DNA of 64,000 nt from JAICSD01 sp963836665 (GCA_963836665.1 CAWIKL010000001.1:3941160-4005159), one strand, 5' to 3'. Positions 27,760-36,403 are shown, counted from the stretch's first letter. Notes: generated by a model from the sequence alone, not told the origin. Program-made: numbers and translations.

Positions 27760-27898
27760 TTGGACGCACGCGCAAACGCGCGCGCCAGGCCAGGGCGCAA
27801 TCGGCGTGCCGCGTTAGCTGGGGGTCAGACGCACGCGACGGATCCGGCAGCCGCCTGAGTATCCGATCACGGCCACGTGGAGCGGAACCGACAGAGAC

Positions 27899-28963
27899 TC
27901 AAGGACCTCGCACATCTCGGAAGCAGTACCTCCCGCTCGTCCGCGGCTCCTCGTCCTCGAACCACCACTCGTGCGGGTACCGCTTTACGAGCGGCCGCTT
28001 CGCGCGCGGCGCGCGCTCGATCACGATCACGTCCGGCGACGCGGCCGCAACGGCCGGTTCAACCGGCATGACGGCGATGGGTTCGGCTGGTGCGACCACT
28101 GCAGGCTCGGCGCTCGTCTCCAGGACAGGTGTGGCATCCAAAAGGTCGAGTGGCTCGACGCGCGCGGCCGCGACTGGCGTTGCCTCAGGAAGGGTGATTG
28201 GCTCGGCATTCGCGACGGCGATCGCCCCGGCGTCGGCGACCGGCTCGGGGACTGCGTCGGAAGCGGGGGTGGGAGAGGCGAACAACGGCGGGTCTTCCTG
28301 GGCAGCCGGCAGCGGCTCCGCGTCCGGGGCTGGACGCTGTGTGCGCTTCGATGCAGGCTCAGGCTCGCCGGCAGGTGGTGCCGCCGTCGTGCTCCGTGAC
28401 GGGCGCCATTCGAACGGCGACGACCACGAAGACGGGGGGGCGGCGGCAGGATCATCCACCGCCTCCTGTCGCGCCGCCGGTGCGGCGGCGCTCGCCTTCG
28501 AGACAATCCCGCCCGCGGGCTGGCGCGTCGCCGTGTCGCGCAACTCGCGCTTCTTGTCGGATGCGCGCTGCAGATAGGTGCGGATTTCTTCGGCGAACAG
28601 ATCGGGATCGCAGCCCGACGGCGCGGCGCCGGATGCCTTGCGTCGCCTGAACGAGGAGAGCAGGCCGCGCGACCGCTTCTCGTCTTCAGGGCCGATCGCC
28701 GATGCCAGCTGCGGGATCGTGTGTGTCTGCAGGTGCTGGACGTGCTCGAGCGTGCGCAGGTGCGCGATCAGCTCGTTTTCGTCGCGCGGCGAGAGCAGCG
28801 CCGAGAGCAGGAGCACGTCGGGCACGCTCGTCCGCATTGCTTCGAGTGCGGCGTCGCGTGAATCGACCACGGCGACGTCGGCCTGCACCTTCTCGCGGAC
28901 GATGCGCTTGATGATGGCCGCTTGGCGGAGGTCGGGCTCGATGGCCAGGACCAGGGGCGGCAT
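27899..28963 (-). CDS. Receiver-like domain protein with long Pro/Ala-rich tail
   Basis: 354 residues. Residues 1-105 resemble a response-regulator receiver: MPPLVLAIEPDLRQAAIIKR, then VVDSRDAALEAMRTSVPDVLLLSALLSPRDENELIAHL. The usual early acidic pair is only partly kept and the phospho-acceptor Asp is not clear (PDVLLLSAL). From about 130 on the chain is low-complexity, rich in Pro, Ala, Glu and Val, ending in a basic and aromatic patch (KRYPHEWWFEDEEP). Such a layout suggests a scaffold or regulator rather than a DNA-binding factor. It starts in the stop of the small membrane-protein gene (TGATG) and is divergent from the Tad pilus operon, so a pilus link is plausible. The 139 bp between it and the helicase hold nothing I recognise. 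Confidence 0.6.
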   Translation of the reverse strand: MPPLVLAIEPDLRQAAIIKRIVREKVQADVAVVDSRDAALEAMRTSVPDVLLLSALLSPRDENELIAHLRTLEHVQHLQTHTIPQLASAIGPEDEKRSRGLLSSFRRRKASGAAPSGCDPDLFAEEIRTYLQRASDKKRELRDTATRQPAGGIVSKASAAAPAARQEAVDDPAAAPPSSWSSPFEWRPSRSTTAAPPAGEPEPASKRTQRPAPDAEPLPAAQEDPPLFASPTPASDAVPEPVADAGAIAVANAEPITLPEATPVAAARVEPLDLLDATPVLETSAEPAVVAPAEPIAVMPVEPAVAAASPDVIVIERAPRAKRPLVKRYPHEWWFEDEEPRTSGRYCFRDVRGP

Positions 28964-29235
28964 CAGCTCTTGAACATGAACAGCGTCAGCACCGCACCGA
29001 CGGTCGCGAACACGAGGAGCGGCGCGTTGTCCATGCTCTGATCCTTCACCGCCGACCACAACACCGATCCGAGATCGCCCAGGCGATCGCCCCACGGTCC
29101 GACCGTGCCGGTGCCGCCGAGGAGATCAGAAACGTGATCGTGCACGCGCGCGTCGGTGGAGACGAGTGTGAACAGCACGACCCCGAACACGGCCGCCGAG
29201 ACGGCGCCATCGCGAATACCCAGCTTCACGGTCAT
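28963..29235 (-). CDS. Small two-helix membrane protein
   Basis: 90 residues with two hydrophobic helices, GAVSAAVFGVVLFTLVSTDA and NAPLLVFATVGAVLTLFMF, joined by a polar Gly-rich loop. No family recognised. It is coupled to the receiver-like gene by a TGATG overlap and lies divergent to the pilus operon. Confidence 0.6.
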   Translation of the reverse strand: MTVKLGIRDGAVSAAVFGVVLFTLVSTDARVHDHVSDLLGGTGTVGPWGDRLGDLGSVLWSAVKDQSMDNAPLLVFATVGAVLTLFMFKS

Positions 29236-29383
29236 AACACTGCTTCCTGAGAGAGGACCCTGACGTGGCCTATCGCAAGCGACGTGCCGCGCCGGATCGC
29301 GCGGAAATACGCCGGTGCCAGGGGCGCACCGCCGCATCGACGCGGCGAGGCTCACGAAAATCGCCTCGGCGGATACGAAACTG

Positions 29384-29484
29384 GCGGCCGACGGGCCGCG
29401 ACGGCGCCGCGCCAACGGTCCCGAACCGGTCGGCCGATCCGCCGGAAGTTCCACCACGGTCCGCCACTTGCGGCCGACGGGCCG
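29384..29484. promoter_or_regulatory. Paired GCGGCCGACGGGCCG direct repeats, candidate activator sites
   Basis: A 15-bp sequence occurs identically at 29384-29398 and 29470-29484, 86 bp apart. Each copy contains the inverted repeat CGGCC-GACG-GGCCG. They lie 17 to 130 bp upstream of a near-consensus sigma-54 promoter, where enhancer-binding proteins usually bind. The role as binding sites is inference. The rest of 29236-29631 shows no gene. Confidence 0.45.
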
Positions 29485-29500
29485 TGCCGCCGGCCAAGCG

Positions 29501-29516
29501 TGGCACACCCGTTGCG
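29501..29516 (+). promoter_or_regulatory. Sigma-54 (-24/-12) promoter of the Tad pilus operon
   Basis: TGGCACACCCGTTGCG matches the consensus TGGCACG-N4-TTGCW at all but two positions, with the invariant GG and GC exactly ten bases apart. Predicted transcription starts near 29527, about 105 bases before the first pilin start. Confidence 0.65.
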
Positions 29517-29631
29517 ATTAGCCGGGTTGCGACGCGGCGTGATGCCGCGCGTTACGACGAACGCGGCAACGCCGCACAACGCACCGCCCTGCGAGCGGTG
29601 CCCAACACACCCTGTGACGGGGAGGATGACC

Positions 29632-29811
29632 ATGCAGCTCGTGAACTCCATGAAGTCGCTCGTTCGCAACGAAGAAGGCCAGGACCTGCTCGAGTACGCA
29701 CTGCTCGTCGCGTTGATCGCGCTTGTCGCGCTCGCGGCGGTGGCGGCGGCCGGCGGCGCGGTGTCGACAATCTTTACGGACATCGCCGGCAAGCTGGGAG
29801 CGGCTTCGTAG
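29632..29811 (+). CDS. flp: Flp-family type IVb pilin (first copy)
   Basis: 59 residues. A short basic leader ends at EEG, and the mature part begins QDLLEYALLVALIALVAL, the class of Flp pilins with Gly before the cleavage point and the Glu-Tyr pair at positions 5-6 of the mature protein. A single hydrophobic helix follows. GGAGG at 29621 fits the ATG at 29632 rather than the one at 29626. It is the first gene of the pilus operon and probably the major pilin. Confidence 0.92.
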   Translation: MQLVNSMKSLVRNEEGQDLLEYALLVALIALVALAAVAAAGGAVSTIFTDIAGKLGAAS

Positions 29812-29892
29812 TCGACGCCACGAATCACTGCGGGATCGGAGGGGGTTCCTCCGATCCCGCGACGTCTGTTGACGAACGTGAGGAGCCTGTCG

Positions 29893-30087
29893 ATGCCGTC
29901 ACCACACGCCGTTGAAGAATTGCTGCGGATCGCGAACCGGACGCGTCCGTTTGCCGAAGATGGCCAGGACCTGCTCGAGTACGGTCTGCTCGCCGCCCTG
30001 ATCGCGCTCGTCGCGCTCGGCGCGGTCGCGACCGTTGGCCAGACGATTTATACGGTGTTCTGGCAGACCATCGGGACGGCGTTCTGA
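29893..30087 (+). CDS. flp: Flp-family type IVb pilin (second copy)
   Basis: 64 residues with a longer leader (about 24 residues) ending at EDG, then QDLLEYGLLAALIALVALG. The same cleavage and Glu-Tyr signature as the first pilin, with a divergent leader and C-terminus (VFWQTIGTAF). AGGAG precedes the ATG. Two pilins in tandem suggest a minor/major pair or alternative subunits. Confidence 0.9.
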   Translation: MPSPHAVEELLRIANRTRPFAEDGQDLLEYGLLAALIALVALGAVATVGQTIYTVFWQTIGTAF

Positions 30088-30089
30088 AC

Positions 30090-30584
30090 ATGCTGCCGTT
30101 CCTGGCGCTGTCGCTCGGGCTCGCCGCCGCCGTTGTCATCGACGCGCGCACGCGGCGGATTCCCAATTGGCTGACCGGGGCGATCGCCGGCGCCGGCTTC
30201 GGGATCGCGTTCGGCGGTGGCGGCGTGACGCCGCTGCAGGCGCTGCTCGGGGTGCTTGTCGGCCTGGCGCTGATGCTGCCCGGACATGTCATCGGCGCGA
30301 CCGGTGCCGGCGACGTGAAGCTGATGGCGGCGGTCGGTTCGTTCCTTGGCCCCGGCCTCGCGTTCCGTGCGTTCCTGTATTCCGCGCTGGCCGGCGGCGT
30401 GCTCGCGCTGACCATCGCCGCGCGCCGCGGGCTGCTCACCGACACCGTGCTCGGCACCTCGCGCCTCGTGACGGCGCCGTCGGCGACGCGCGACGCCATC
30501 GTCACGCCGGGCCGCCGCAACCGTTTTGCTTATGGGCCGGCGATTGCCGCCGGGACCCTGATCACGCTTCTGGTGCAGCCATGA
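30090..30584 (+). CDS. cpaA: Prepilin peptidase, A24 family (TadV/CpaA)
   Basis: 164 residues, polytopic. The two catalytic Asp residues are seen in VVIDARTRRIPNW and GATGAGDVKLMAAVGSFLG (GxGD motif). The short form lacking the methylase domain is the TadV/CpaA type. It cleaves the leader from the two Flp pilins and from TadE/TadG. It starts 2 bp past the pilin stop and overlaps the TadE start by ATGA. Confidence 0.9.
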   Translation: MLPFLALSLGLAAAVVIDARTRRIPNWLTGAIAGAGFGIAFGGGGVTPLQALLGVLVGLALMLPGHVIGATGAGDVKLMAAVGSFLGPGLAFRAFLYSALAGGVLALTIAARRGLLTDTVLGTSRLVTAPSATRDAIVTPGRRNRFAYGPAIAAGTLITLLVQP

Positions 30585-31018
30585 ACCGCACGCCTTCACG
30601 CCGCCGCGGCGAGCGCGGCGCCGCCCTGCTCGAGGCGGCGATCACGGTGCCGATCATCCTGCTGATCGCCGTCGGCATCTTCGAGTTCGGCCGTGCCTAC
30701 CAGACCTGGCAGGTGCTGACCAACGCGGCGCGCGAGGGAGCGCGCCTGGCGGTGATCAACGGCTCGACCGACGCTGACGTCGTCACCCGCGTACGCAACT
30801 ACATGAGCGCGGGACAGCTCGAGAACGCAGCGACGGCGACGGTGACCGTCGACCGCGGCGTGGCGCTGACCGGCGCCGATACCGCGTCGCAAATCACCAT
30901 CAACTATCCGTTTCAATTCATGGTGCTCAACCCGGTGGTCCGCCTGGTCACCCCGTCGAGCACGACCGGCGCGCCGATCACGATGCAGTCGACGTCGCTG
31001 ATGCGTAACGAGAGCTAG
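30581..31018 (+). CDS. tadE: TadE-like pseudopilin
   Basis: 145 residues. A basic leader with RGERG is followed by AALLEAAITVPIILLIAVGIFEFG, the TadE pseudopilin start (Gly before the cleavage point, Glu at +5). The remaining soluble domain has VLTNAAREGARLAV, common in TadE. Start overlaps the peptidase stop. Confidence 0.88.
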   Translation: MNRTPSRRRGERGAALLEAAITVPIILLIAVGIFEFGRAYQTWQVLTNAAREGARLAVINGSTDADVVTRVRNYMSAGQLENAATATVTVDRGVALTGADTASQITINYPFQFMVLNPVVRLVTPSSTTGAPITMQSTSLMRNES

Positions 31019-31026
31019 GGGAGATC

Positions 31027-31881
31027 ATGCGTAACCGAATCTTTGCCGTACTTGCCCTCGCGATCGTCGCCGGTGGCGGACTCGCCTACGCGACGTTCAA
31101 CGCGATCAACACGCAGCCGGTGAAAACCGTGTCGGCGCCGACCCAGCCTGTCGTCGTCGCCGCGGCGGATCTGTCGCTCGGCACCGAGCTGAAGAAGGAC
31201 GACTTGGGCGTCGTCAACTTCCCGAAAGGGTCGGCGCCGGAAGGGACCTTCGAGCGCGTGCAGGACGTGATCGGCCGCGGCCTGATCGTGTCGATGGTCA
31301 AGAACGAGCCGCTGCTGCCAGGCAAGATGGCGTCGAAGGAAGCCGGCGCCGGCCTGCCGCCGATTATCCCCGAGGGGATGCGCGCCGTGTCGGTGCGCGT
31401 CAACGAGGTGATCGGCGTCGCCGGCTACGTCCTGCCCGGCACGCACGTCGACGTCGTCGCCACCGCGAGCCCGACCAGCAGGACCGAAGACGCGACCTCG
31501 AAGCTGATCCTGTCGAACGTCCAGGTGCTGACCGCCGGTACCCGCCTCGAGCAGGACCAGGACAAGGGCAAGCCGGTGCAGGTGACCGTGGTCACGCTGC
31601 TCGTCTATCCCGACCAGGCCGAGCGGCTCGCGCTGGCCAGCACCGAAGGCAAGATCCAGCTCGCCCTGCGCAATCCCCTGGACCAGGGGGCGCCTGAAAC
31701 GCCCGGCGTGAAGCCGGCCGTCCTGCTCGGCGCCGTGAAGGCGCCGGCGCCGGCGCGGCAGATGGCCCGCAATACGACCAAGAAAACTACGGGCCCGGTC
31801 ACGCAGGAAACGACCGCGGCGCCGGTGCCGACGGTGGAAGTGATTCGCGGCGACAAACGGTCCGCAGAGGTCATCAAGTAG
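31027..31881 (+). CDS. cpaB: Flp pilus assembly protein CpaB
   Basis: 284 residues with an N-terminal membrane anchor (IFAVLALAIVAGGGLAYATF), a SAF/beta-clip domain (VVVAAADLSLGTELKKDDLG, LLPGKMASKEAGAGLPPI) and the CpaB/RcpC domain with GMRAVSVRVNEVIGVAGYVLPGTHVDVV. It is a periplasmic component linking to the secretin. The C-terminal 60 residues are Pro/Ala/Thr-rich. Confidence 0.92.
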   Translation: MRNRIFAVLALAIVAGGGLAYATFNAINTQPVKTVSAPTQPVVVAAADLSLGTELKKDDLGVVNFPKGSAPEGTFERVQDVIGRGLIVSMVKNEPLLPGKMASKEAGAGLPPIIPEGMRAVSVRVNEVIGVAGYVLPGTHVDVVATASPTSRTEDATSKLILSNVQVLTAGTRLEQDQDKGKPVQVTVVTLLVYPDQAERLALASTEGKIQLALRNPLDQGAPETPGVKPAVLLGAVKAPAPARQMARNTTKKTTGPVTQETTAAPVPTVEVIRGDKRSAEVIK

Positions 31882-31915
31882 GCCGGGTCCGAACCCCGGA
31901 ATTCAGGAGAACCCA

Positions 31916-33649
31916 ATGAGATCCGCGTTCGTCGCCGCATTCATCATCGTCATTCTCGTCGCCACGCCGCAGGCGCAGCAGCCGGTGGCGTTCCGCGGCT
32001 CGCCCGGCGCGATCATCGCGGGATCGCCCGCGGCGGTGCCGAGTAGCCCGACGGCCGTGGACCTGCTCGTCGGCCGGTCGACGATCCTCAACGTCGCCAG
32101 CCCGATCGCGCGTGTGTCGCTGACCGTGCCCGACATCGCCGATGCGATGGTGACCTCGCCGCAGCAGCTGCTCATCCACGGCAAGACGCCGGGGACGATC
32201 TCGCTGTTCGTCTGGGACCGCGCCGGCGGCATCAGCACTTACGAAGTCAACGTCCGCCGCGATCTGAGCCAGCTCATCGAGCAGATGAAGCAGCTCTTTC
32301 CCGGCGAGGCGATCACGGTTACCGGCAGCGGCAAGGACGTGATCATCTCCGGAACCGTCTCGAGCAAGTACGTGGTCGACAAGGCGGCCGACGTCGCCGG
32401 CGGCTACGTCGAGAAGAAGGAGAACGTGGTCAACCTGCTCAAGCAGCAGGAAGGCGTCGCGTCGAACCAGGTGCTGTTGCGCGTCCGCTTCGCCGAAGTG
32501 AGTCGCAGCGCGCTGCAGGAGCTCGGCGTCAACTTCATCGCCAATGGCTACAAGAACGACTGGTTCGGCCGCACCACGACGCAGCAGTTCGCCGCGCCCG
32601 ATTTCGATTCGTCGAAGCCCGGCGGCCTGACGTTCAGCGACTTCCTCAACGTCTTCCTCTTCAACTCGAAGCACAACATCGGCGCGGTGATCAAGGCGCT
32701 GCAGTCCAAGGGCCTGTTCGAGAGCCTGGCCGAGCCGAACCTGATCGCCAGCAACGGCAAGGAGGCCAGCTTCCTCGCCGGCGGTGAGTATCCGTACCCG
32801 GTCGTGCAGCCGGGCAGCGGCGGCAACTCCGTGACGATCATGTTCAAGGAGTTCGGCGTCCGCCTGAGCTTCACGCCGACCGTGCTCGGCGGCGATTTGA
32901 TCAATCTCAAGGTTCGGCCGGAAGTCAGCTCGCTCGACTTCAGCAACGCGATCGTTCTCCAGGGCTTCCGCGTGCCGGCGCTGTCCACGCGCCGCACCGA
33001 CACTGAGGTCGAGCTGCAGGACGGCCAGACGTTCGCCATCGCCGGCCTGCTGAACAACACCCTGAACAACACGATGCAGAAGATTCCGGGCATCGGCGAC
33101 ATCCCGGTGCTGGGATATTTGTTTCGCAGCCGCGCCTACCAGAAGAACGCAACCGAGCTGGTCGTGATGATCACGCCGCAGATCGTCCGCCGCGGATCGA
33201 CGGGGGTCTCAGAGGGGCTGCCCTCGCTGGTCGAGCCGTACATGGACGCGCCGACGAAGACCTATGCGCCGCCTGCCCCCTATACCGGCTCGCCGCGCAC
33301 AGGTCCCGAACCAGCCGCAGAAGGGGAAGACCGGCGGCGCGCCGCAGCCCGACGCGGCAGCGCCGGCGCCGGCCGCCGAGCCGACGACCGCGCAGGCTGT
33401 GCCTGCCGCGACGACCGCGTCTCCTGCGCCTGCGGTTCCGCCGCAGCCGGAGCGCGCGCCGCAGTCCGAGGGTGTGACACCGATGGGTCGCACGACGTCG
33501 CCCGCGCAGCAGCAGGGCGCGCCGCCGGTCACCGTGGTGCCGTTGCAGGCGGACCCGCTGCCACAGCTGCAGCCGAAGCCGGACGCGAAGGCCGTCGCGC
33601 GCCAAAAGGAAGAGGCAAGGAAAGCGGCGGAGGCCCAGAAGGCGGCTGA
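31916..33649 (+). CDS. cpaC: Pilus secretin CpaC/RcpA (C-terminal part out of frame)
   Basis: Residues 1-460 are a type II/III secretion-like outer-membrane secretin: signal peptide, an N-terminal BON/N1 region (LLVGRSTILNVASPIARVSL), KQQEGVASNQVLLRVRFAEVSR, and the secretin core with GGEYPYPVVQPG, FTPTVLGGDLINLKVRPEVS and ELVVMITPQIV. From about 33300 (after YTGSPR) the reading frame becomes Arg/Ala/Gly noise, while another frame continues a sensible Pro/Gln/Ala-rich sequence. I infer a frameshift, probably loss of a CG dinucleotide, so the natural protein likely continues to 34028. The annotated end at 33649 is the first stop in the shifted frame. Confidence 0.85.
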   Translation: MRSAFVAAFIIVILVATPQAQQPVAFRGSPGAIIAGSPAAVPSSPTAVDLLVGRSTILNVASPIARVSLTVPDIADAMVTSPQQLLIHGKTPGTISLFVWDRAGGISTYEVNVRRDLSQLIEQMKQLFPGEAITVTGSGKDVIISGTVSSKYVVDKAADVAGGYVEKKENVVNLLKQQEGVASNQVLLRVRFAEVSRSALQELGVNFIANGYKNDWFGRTTTQQFAAPDFDSSKPGGLTFSDFLNVFLFNSKHNIGAVIKALQSKGLFESLAEPNLIASNGKEASFLAGGEYPYPVVQPGSGGNSVTIMFKEFGVRLSFTPTVLGGDLINLKVRPEVSSLDFSNAIVLQGFRVPALSTRRTDTEVELQDGQTFAIAGLLNNTLNNTMQKIPGIGDIPVLGYLFRSRAYQKNATELVVMITPQIVRRGSTGVSEGLPSLVEPYMDAPTKTYAPPAPYTGSPRTGPEPAAEGEDRRRAAARRGSAGAGRRADDRAGCACRDDRVSCACGSAAAGARAAVRGCDTDGSHDVARAAAGRAAGHRGAVAGGPAATAAAEAGREGRRAPKGRGKESGGGPEGG

Positions 33650-34028
33650 CAAGAAAGCGGCTGAGGAGAAGGCGGTCGCCGATAAGAAAGCAGCCGAGGA
33701 GAAAGCGGTCGCCGACAAGAAGGCAGCCGAGGACAAGGCGGCCGCTGACAAGAAGGCAGCCGAGGACAAGGCGGCCGCTGACAAGAAGGCAGCCGAAGAC
33801 CAGGCCGTCGCTGACAAGAAGGCGGCCGAGGACAAGGACCGCCAGGACAAGCTGGACAAGGAACGCGCCAAGCACGAGGCCGAGGTCGCCAAGAAAAACG
33901 CCGAGGCCGATCGCAAGAAGCAGGAAGACGACAAGAAGCACGATAAGGCCCTTGCCGATGCCGCGGCGCGGCTGCGCGACGCGCAGGCCGCCTACCAGGC
34001 GCAGGTCGACAAGAAGAAAGGTCAGTAG
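33302..34028 (+). CDS. C-terminal extension of the secretin: Pro/Gln-rich linker plus 11-residue KKAAE repeats
   Basis: In this frame the sequence after the secretin core reads as a Pro/Ala/Gln-rich linker (VPNQPQKGKTGGAPQPDAAA), then six 11-residue repeats of the form ADKKAAEEKAV, then a Lys/Glu-rich helix ending AYQAQVDKKKGQ at 34028. Codon usage fits this frame and not the two others. If it is a separate gene, the first ATG is at 33483. I judge it the true C-terminus of the secretin, probably a TolA-like periplasmic helix, but a separate protein cannot be excluded. Confidence 0.6.
33648..33845 (+). repeat. Six tandem 33-bp repeats coding ADKKAAE(D/E)KA(A/V)
   Basis: Units start at 33648, 33681, 33714, 33747, 33780 and 33813. 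The units at 33714 and 33747 are identical at the DNA level, implying recent duplication. Eleven-residue periodicity fits a right-handed coiled coil. Confidence 0.88.
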
Positions 34029-34040
34029 GCGGGAGGAGTC

Positions 34041-35201
34041 ATGCAGCGCGATTCACGCCTCCGGAAACTCATTAGGGACGAAGACGGGTTCTCACTCGTC
34101 TTCGTCGGCATCGGCTTCATGGCGTTCCTCGGCGTCAGCATGCTGGCCATCGACGTCGGCATGTTGATGACCGCGCGCAACCAGGCGCAGAACTCGGCCG
34201 ATGCCGGCGCCCTCGCCGGCGCGACCGCACTGGTGTTCGACAATTGGGGCGATCGCACCGCGACGGGGCCGGCCGTGACCAACGCGCTCAGCGCTTCGCA
34301 CGGCAACCAGGTCATGGGCGGCAACGTCTCGGTCAACGCCTCCGACGTGGAATTCCTCAACGACCCAAGCGGTAACAACGATCGTGTCAAGGTCACCGTC
34401 TACCGCGAAGCCAGCCGCGGCAATCCCATGTCGACAATGATCGCGCAGTATTTTGGCATCGCCACCGTTGGCGTCAACGCCAACGCGACCGCCGAAGCCT
34501 CGCCGGCCAACGCCGAAACCTGTGTCAAGCCGTTCACCATCCCCGACAAGTGGCAGGAGAACAGCACGCCGCCGTGGGACCCCTCTTCATCGACGTTCGA
34601 CTACTACGACAAGAAGGGCAACGTCGTACCAAACCACGACGTCTACATCCCGGCCGATCAGACCGGTTATACCGGCTACGACATGTTCCGTGACAAGGGC
34701 ATGATGCTGATGATTCGCGCCGGCACCGGCAACAATATTTCACCGTCGTTCTATTTCTCCTGGGCCATGCCGGGCGGCACCGGCGGCAGCTGGTACCGCG
34801 ACAACATCGCCGGCTGCAACACCGATATTGTCCACTGGGGCGATCCGATCACGCAGGAGCCTGGCAACATGGTCGGGCCGACAACGCAGGGTGTTCAGAA
34901 CCTGCTCGATGAGGATCCCAACGCCTACTGGGACACGTCGACCAACTCTGTGCATTCGTCGATGCATCCCAGCCCGCGCGTCTTTCCGATTCCGCTCTTC
35001 GATCCGCAGTACTACGTCGACGGGAAGACGAACGGGCGCACGGCGACGCTCCGCGTGGCGAACTGGATTGGGTTCTTCCTCGACCACATCTCGGGCAACA
35101 ACGTCTACGGGCGGATCACGCCGATCCCCGGTCTGATCGATCGCAACGGCGGTCCGGCGCCCCAGGGCATCTTTCCGCGCTCAATCCGGCTGGTGCAATA
35201 G
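34041..35201 (+). CDS. tadG: TadG-related pilus assembly protein
   Basis: 386 residues. The start has RDEDG followed by FSLVFVGIGFMAFLGVSMLAIDVGML, a pseudopilin-like membrane helix, then ARNQAQNSADAGALAGATAL, the segment found in TadG/TadE-like putative pilus proteins. The rest is a Gly/Asn/Asp-rich extracytoplasmic domain with aromatic patches and only a few Cys. No complete von Willebrand MIDAS motif is seen. It lies between the secretin and CpaE in the usual place. Confidence 0.82.
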   Translation: MQRDSRLRKLIRDEDGFSLVFVGIGFMAFLGVSMLAIDVGMLMTARNQAQNSADAGALAGATALVFDNWGDRTATGPAVTNALSASHGNQVMGGNVSVNASDVEFLNDPSGNNDRVKVTVYREASRGNPMSTMIAQYFGIATVGVNANATAEASPANAETCVKPFTIPDKWQENSTPPWDPSSSTFDYYDKKGNVVPNHDVYIPADQTGYTGYDMFRDKGMMLMIRAGTGNNISPSFYFSWAMPGGTGGSWYRDNIAGCNTDIVHWGDPITQEPGNMVGPTTQGVQNLLDEDPNAYWDTSTNSVHSSMHPSPRVFPIPLFDPQYYVDGKTNGRTATLRVANWIGFFLDHISGNNVYGRITPIPGLIDRNGGPAPQGIFPRSIRLVQ

Positions 35202-35203
35202 CC

Positions 35204-36388
35204 ATGGCGCAACTCACGGCCCAGATCATCAGCTACGACGAGGAATTCAAGCGCCAGGTCGCGCGACTGCTGCGCGCCGGCGGCGTTCCCGTCGGCATGG
35301 TCGAAGGGCGCTCGCCGGAAGGGGCCGCCCCCGATCTCGTCGTGGTCGACATCCGTTCCGACGCCTCGTCGGGGATGGCGGCGATCGAGCGGCTTCGCGC
35401 CGGCAGCACGACGCTGGCGATCTTCGCCATCGCCGCCGCCGCCGAGCCGGATCTCATCCTGCAGTCGATGCGCGCCGGCGCCAACGAGTTCTTCCCGTGG
35501 AACGCCGGCGAAGGAACCACCGCCGGCCGCGCCGCCGAGGAATCCTTCCACGGCGCCGTGCGCCGCAGCGCCGCGCGCCGCGAGGCGGCCTCGGCCAGCG
35601 CCAAGCAGCCGTGCGTCACCCACGCCTTCCTCGGCGCCAAGGGGGGCGCCGGAACGACGACCGTCGCCGTCAACTGCGGCGTCGAGCTCGCCCGACTCAC
35701 CAAGAAGCCGACCATCGTCGTCGATCTCAAGTCATGCCTGGGGGAAGTCGCGCTGTTCCTCGGTGTGCGGCCGCGCTTCACCGTGCTCGACGCGGTCGAG
35801 AACCTGCACCGGCTCGACAAGGACTTTCTGAAAGAGCTGGTCGTCAAGCACAAGTCAGGGCTCGACATTCTCGCCGGCCCCGAGCAGTTCGACCGGCCGA
35901 ACGCGCAGGATGCCGGCGCCATCGAGGAACTGCTGCGCGTTCTGACCCGGACCTACGACTACGTTCTCATCGACGCTGGCAACAGCATCAACTCCTGCGT
36001 CGCCGCCGCGCTCTACGCAGCCGACACGATTTTCCTGGTGACCAATCCCGACGTGCCGTCGATCCGCAATGCGCAGCGGCTGGTCGACCGCGTCCGTCAG
36101 CTCGGCGCCGGCGGCGAGCGGATCAAGGTCCTGCTCAACCGTGCTTCCGATCAGCACCTGATCGCCCCGAAGCAGATCGAGACCGCGCTCGGCTACGGCA
36201 TCCACCACACGTTCGGCAGCGACTACCGCACGGTGGCGACCGCGCTCAATTCCGGCGTGCCGCTGACGCTGACCAACAACAGCGAGATTGCCTCGCAGTT
36301 CGACAGCTTCGCGCGCCACCTCGTCGGGCTGGTCGAAGAAGCGAAGCCGGAACCGGAGAAGCGCCGCGTGTTCCTCGGCATCTTCTGA
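35204..36388 (+). CDS. cpaE: CpaE/TadZ-like localisation ATPase
   Basis: 394 residues: an atypical receiver-like domain (1-130) and a ParA/MinD ATPase domain with the deviant Walker A GAKGGAGTTTVAVNCG, IVVDLKSCLGEVALFLG, and LIDAGNSINSC. CpaE/TadZ proteins place the pilus machine at the cell pole or site of assembly. It begins 2 bp after tadG. Confidence 0.9.
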   Translation: MAQLTAQIISYDEEFKRQVARLLRAGGVPVGMVEGRSPEGAAPDLVVVDIRSDASSGMAAIERLRAGSTTLAIFAIAAAAEPDLILQSMRAGANEFFPWNAGEGTTAGRAAEESFHGAVRRSAARREAASASAKQPCVTHAFLGAKGGAGTTTVAVNCGVELARLTKKPTIVVDLKSCLGEVALFLGVRPRFTVLDAVENLHRLDKDFLKELVVKHKSGLDILAGPEQFDRPNAQDAGAIEELLRVLTRTYDYVLIDAGNSINSCVAAALYAADTIFLVTNPDVPSIRNAQRLVDRVRQLGAGGERIKVLLNRASDQHLIAPKQIETALGYGIHHTFGSDYRTVATALNSGVPLTLTNNSEIASQFDSFARHLVGLVEEAKPEPEKRRVFLGIF

Positions 36389-36403
36389 CGACGGGCCAGG
36401 TAC

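Noticed and set aside
33171..33941. Minus-strand ORFs of about 250 codons with Leu/Phe/Ala repeats
   Set aside because: Reverse complement of the KKAAE repeat tract; apparent hydrophobic repeats are an artefact of the repeat DNA.
33302..34028. Programmed frameshifting in the secretin
   Set aside because: No slippery heptamer with a downstream structure was seen; loss of a CG dinucleotide in a CGCGC run is simpler.
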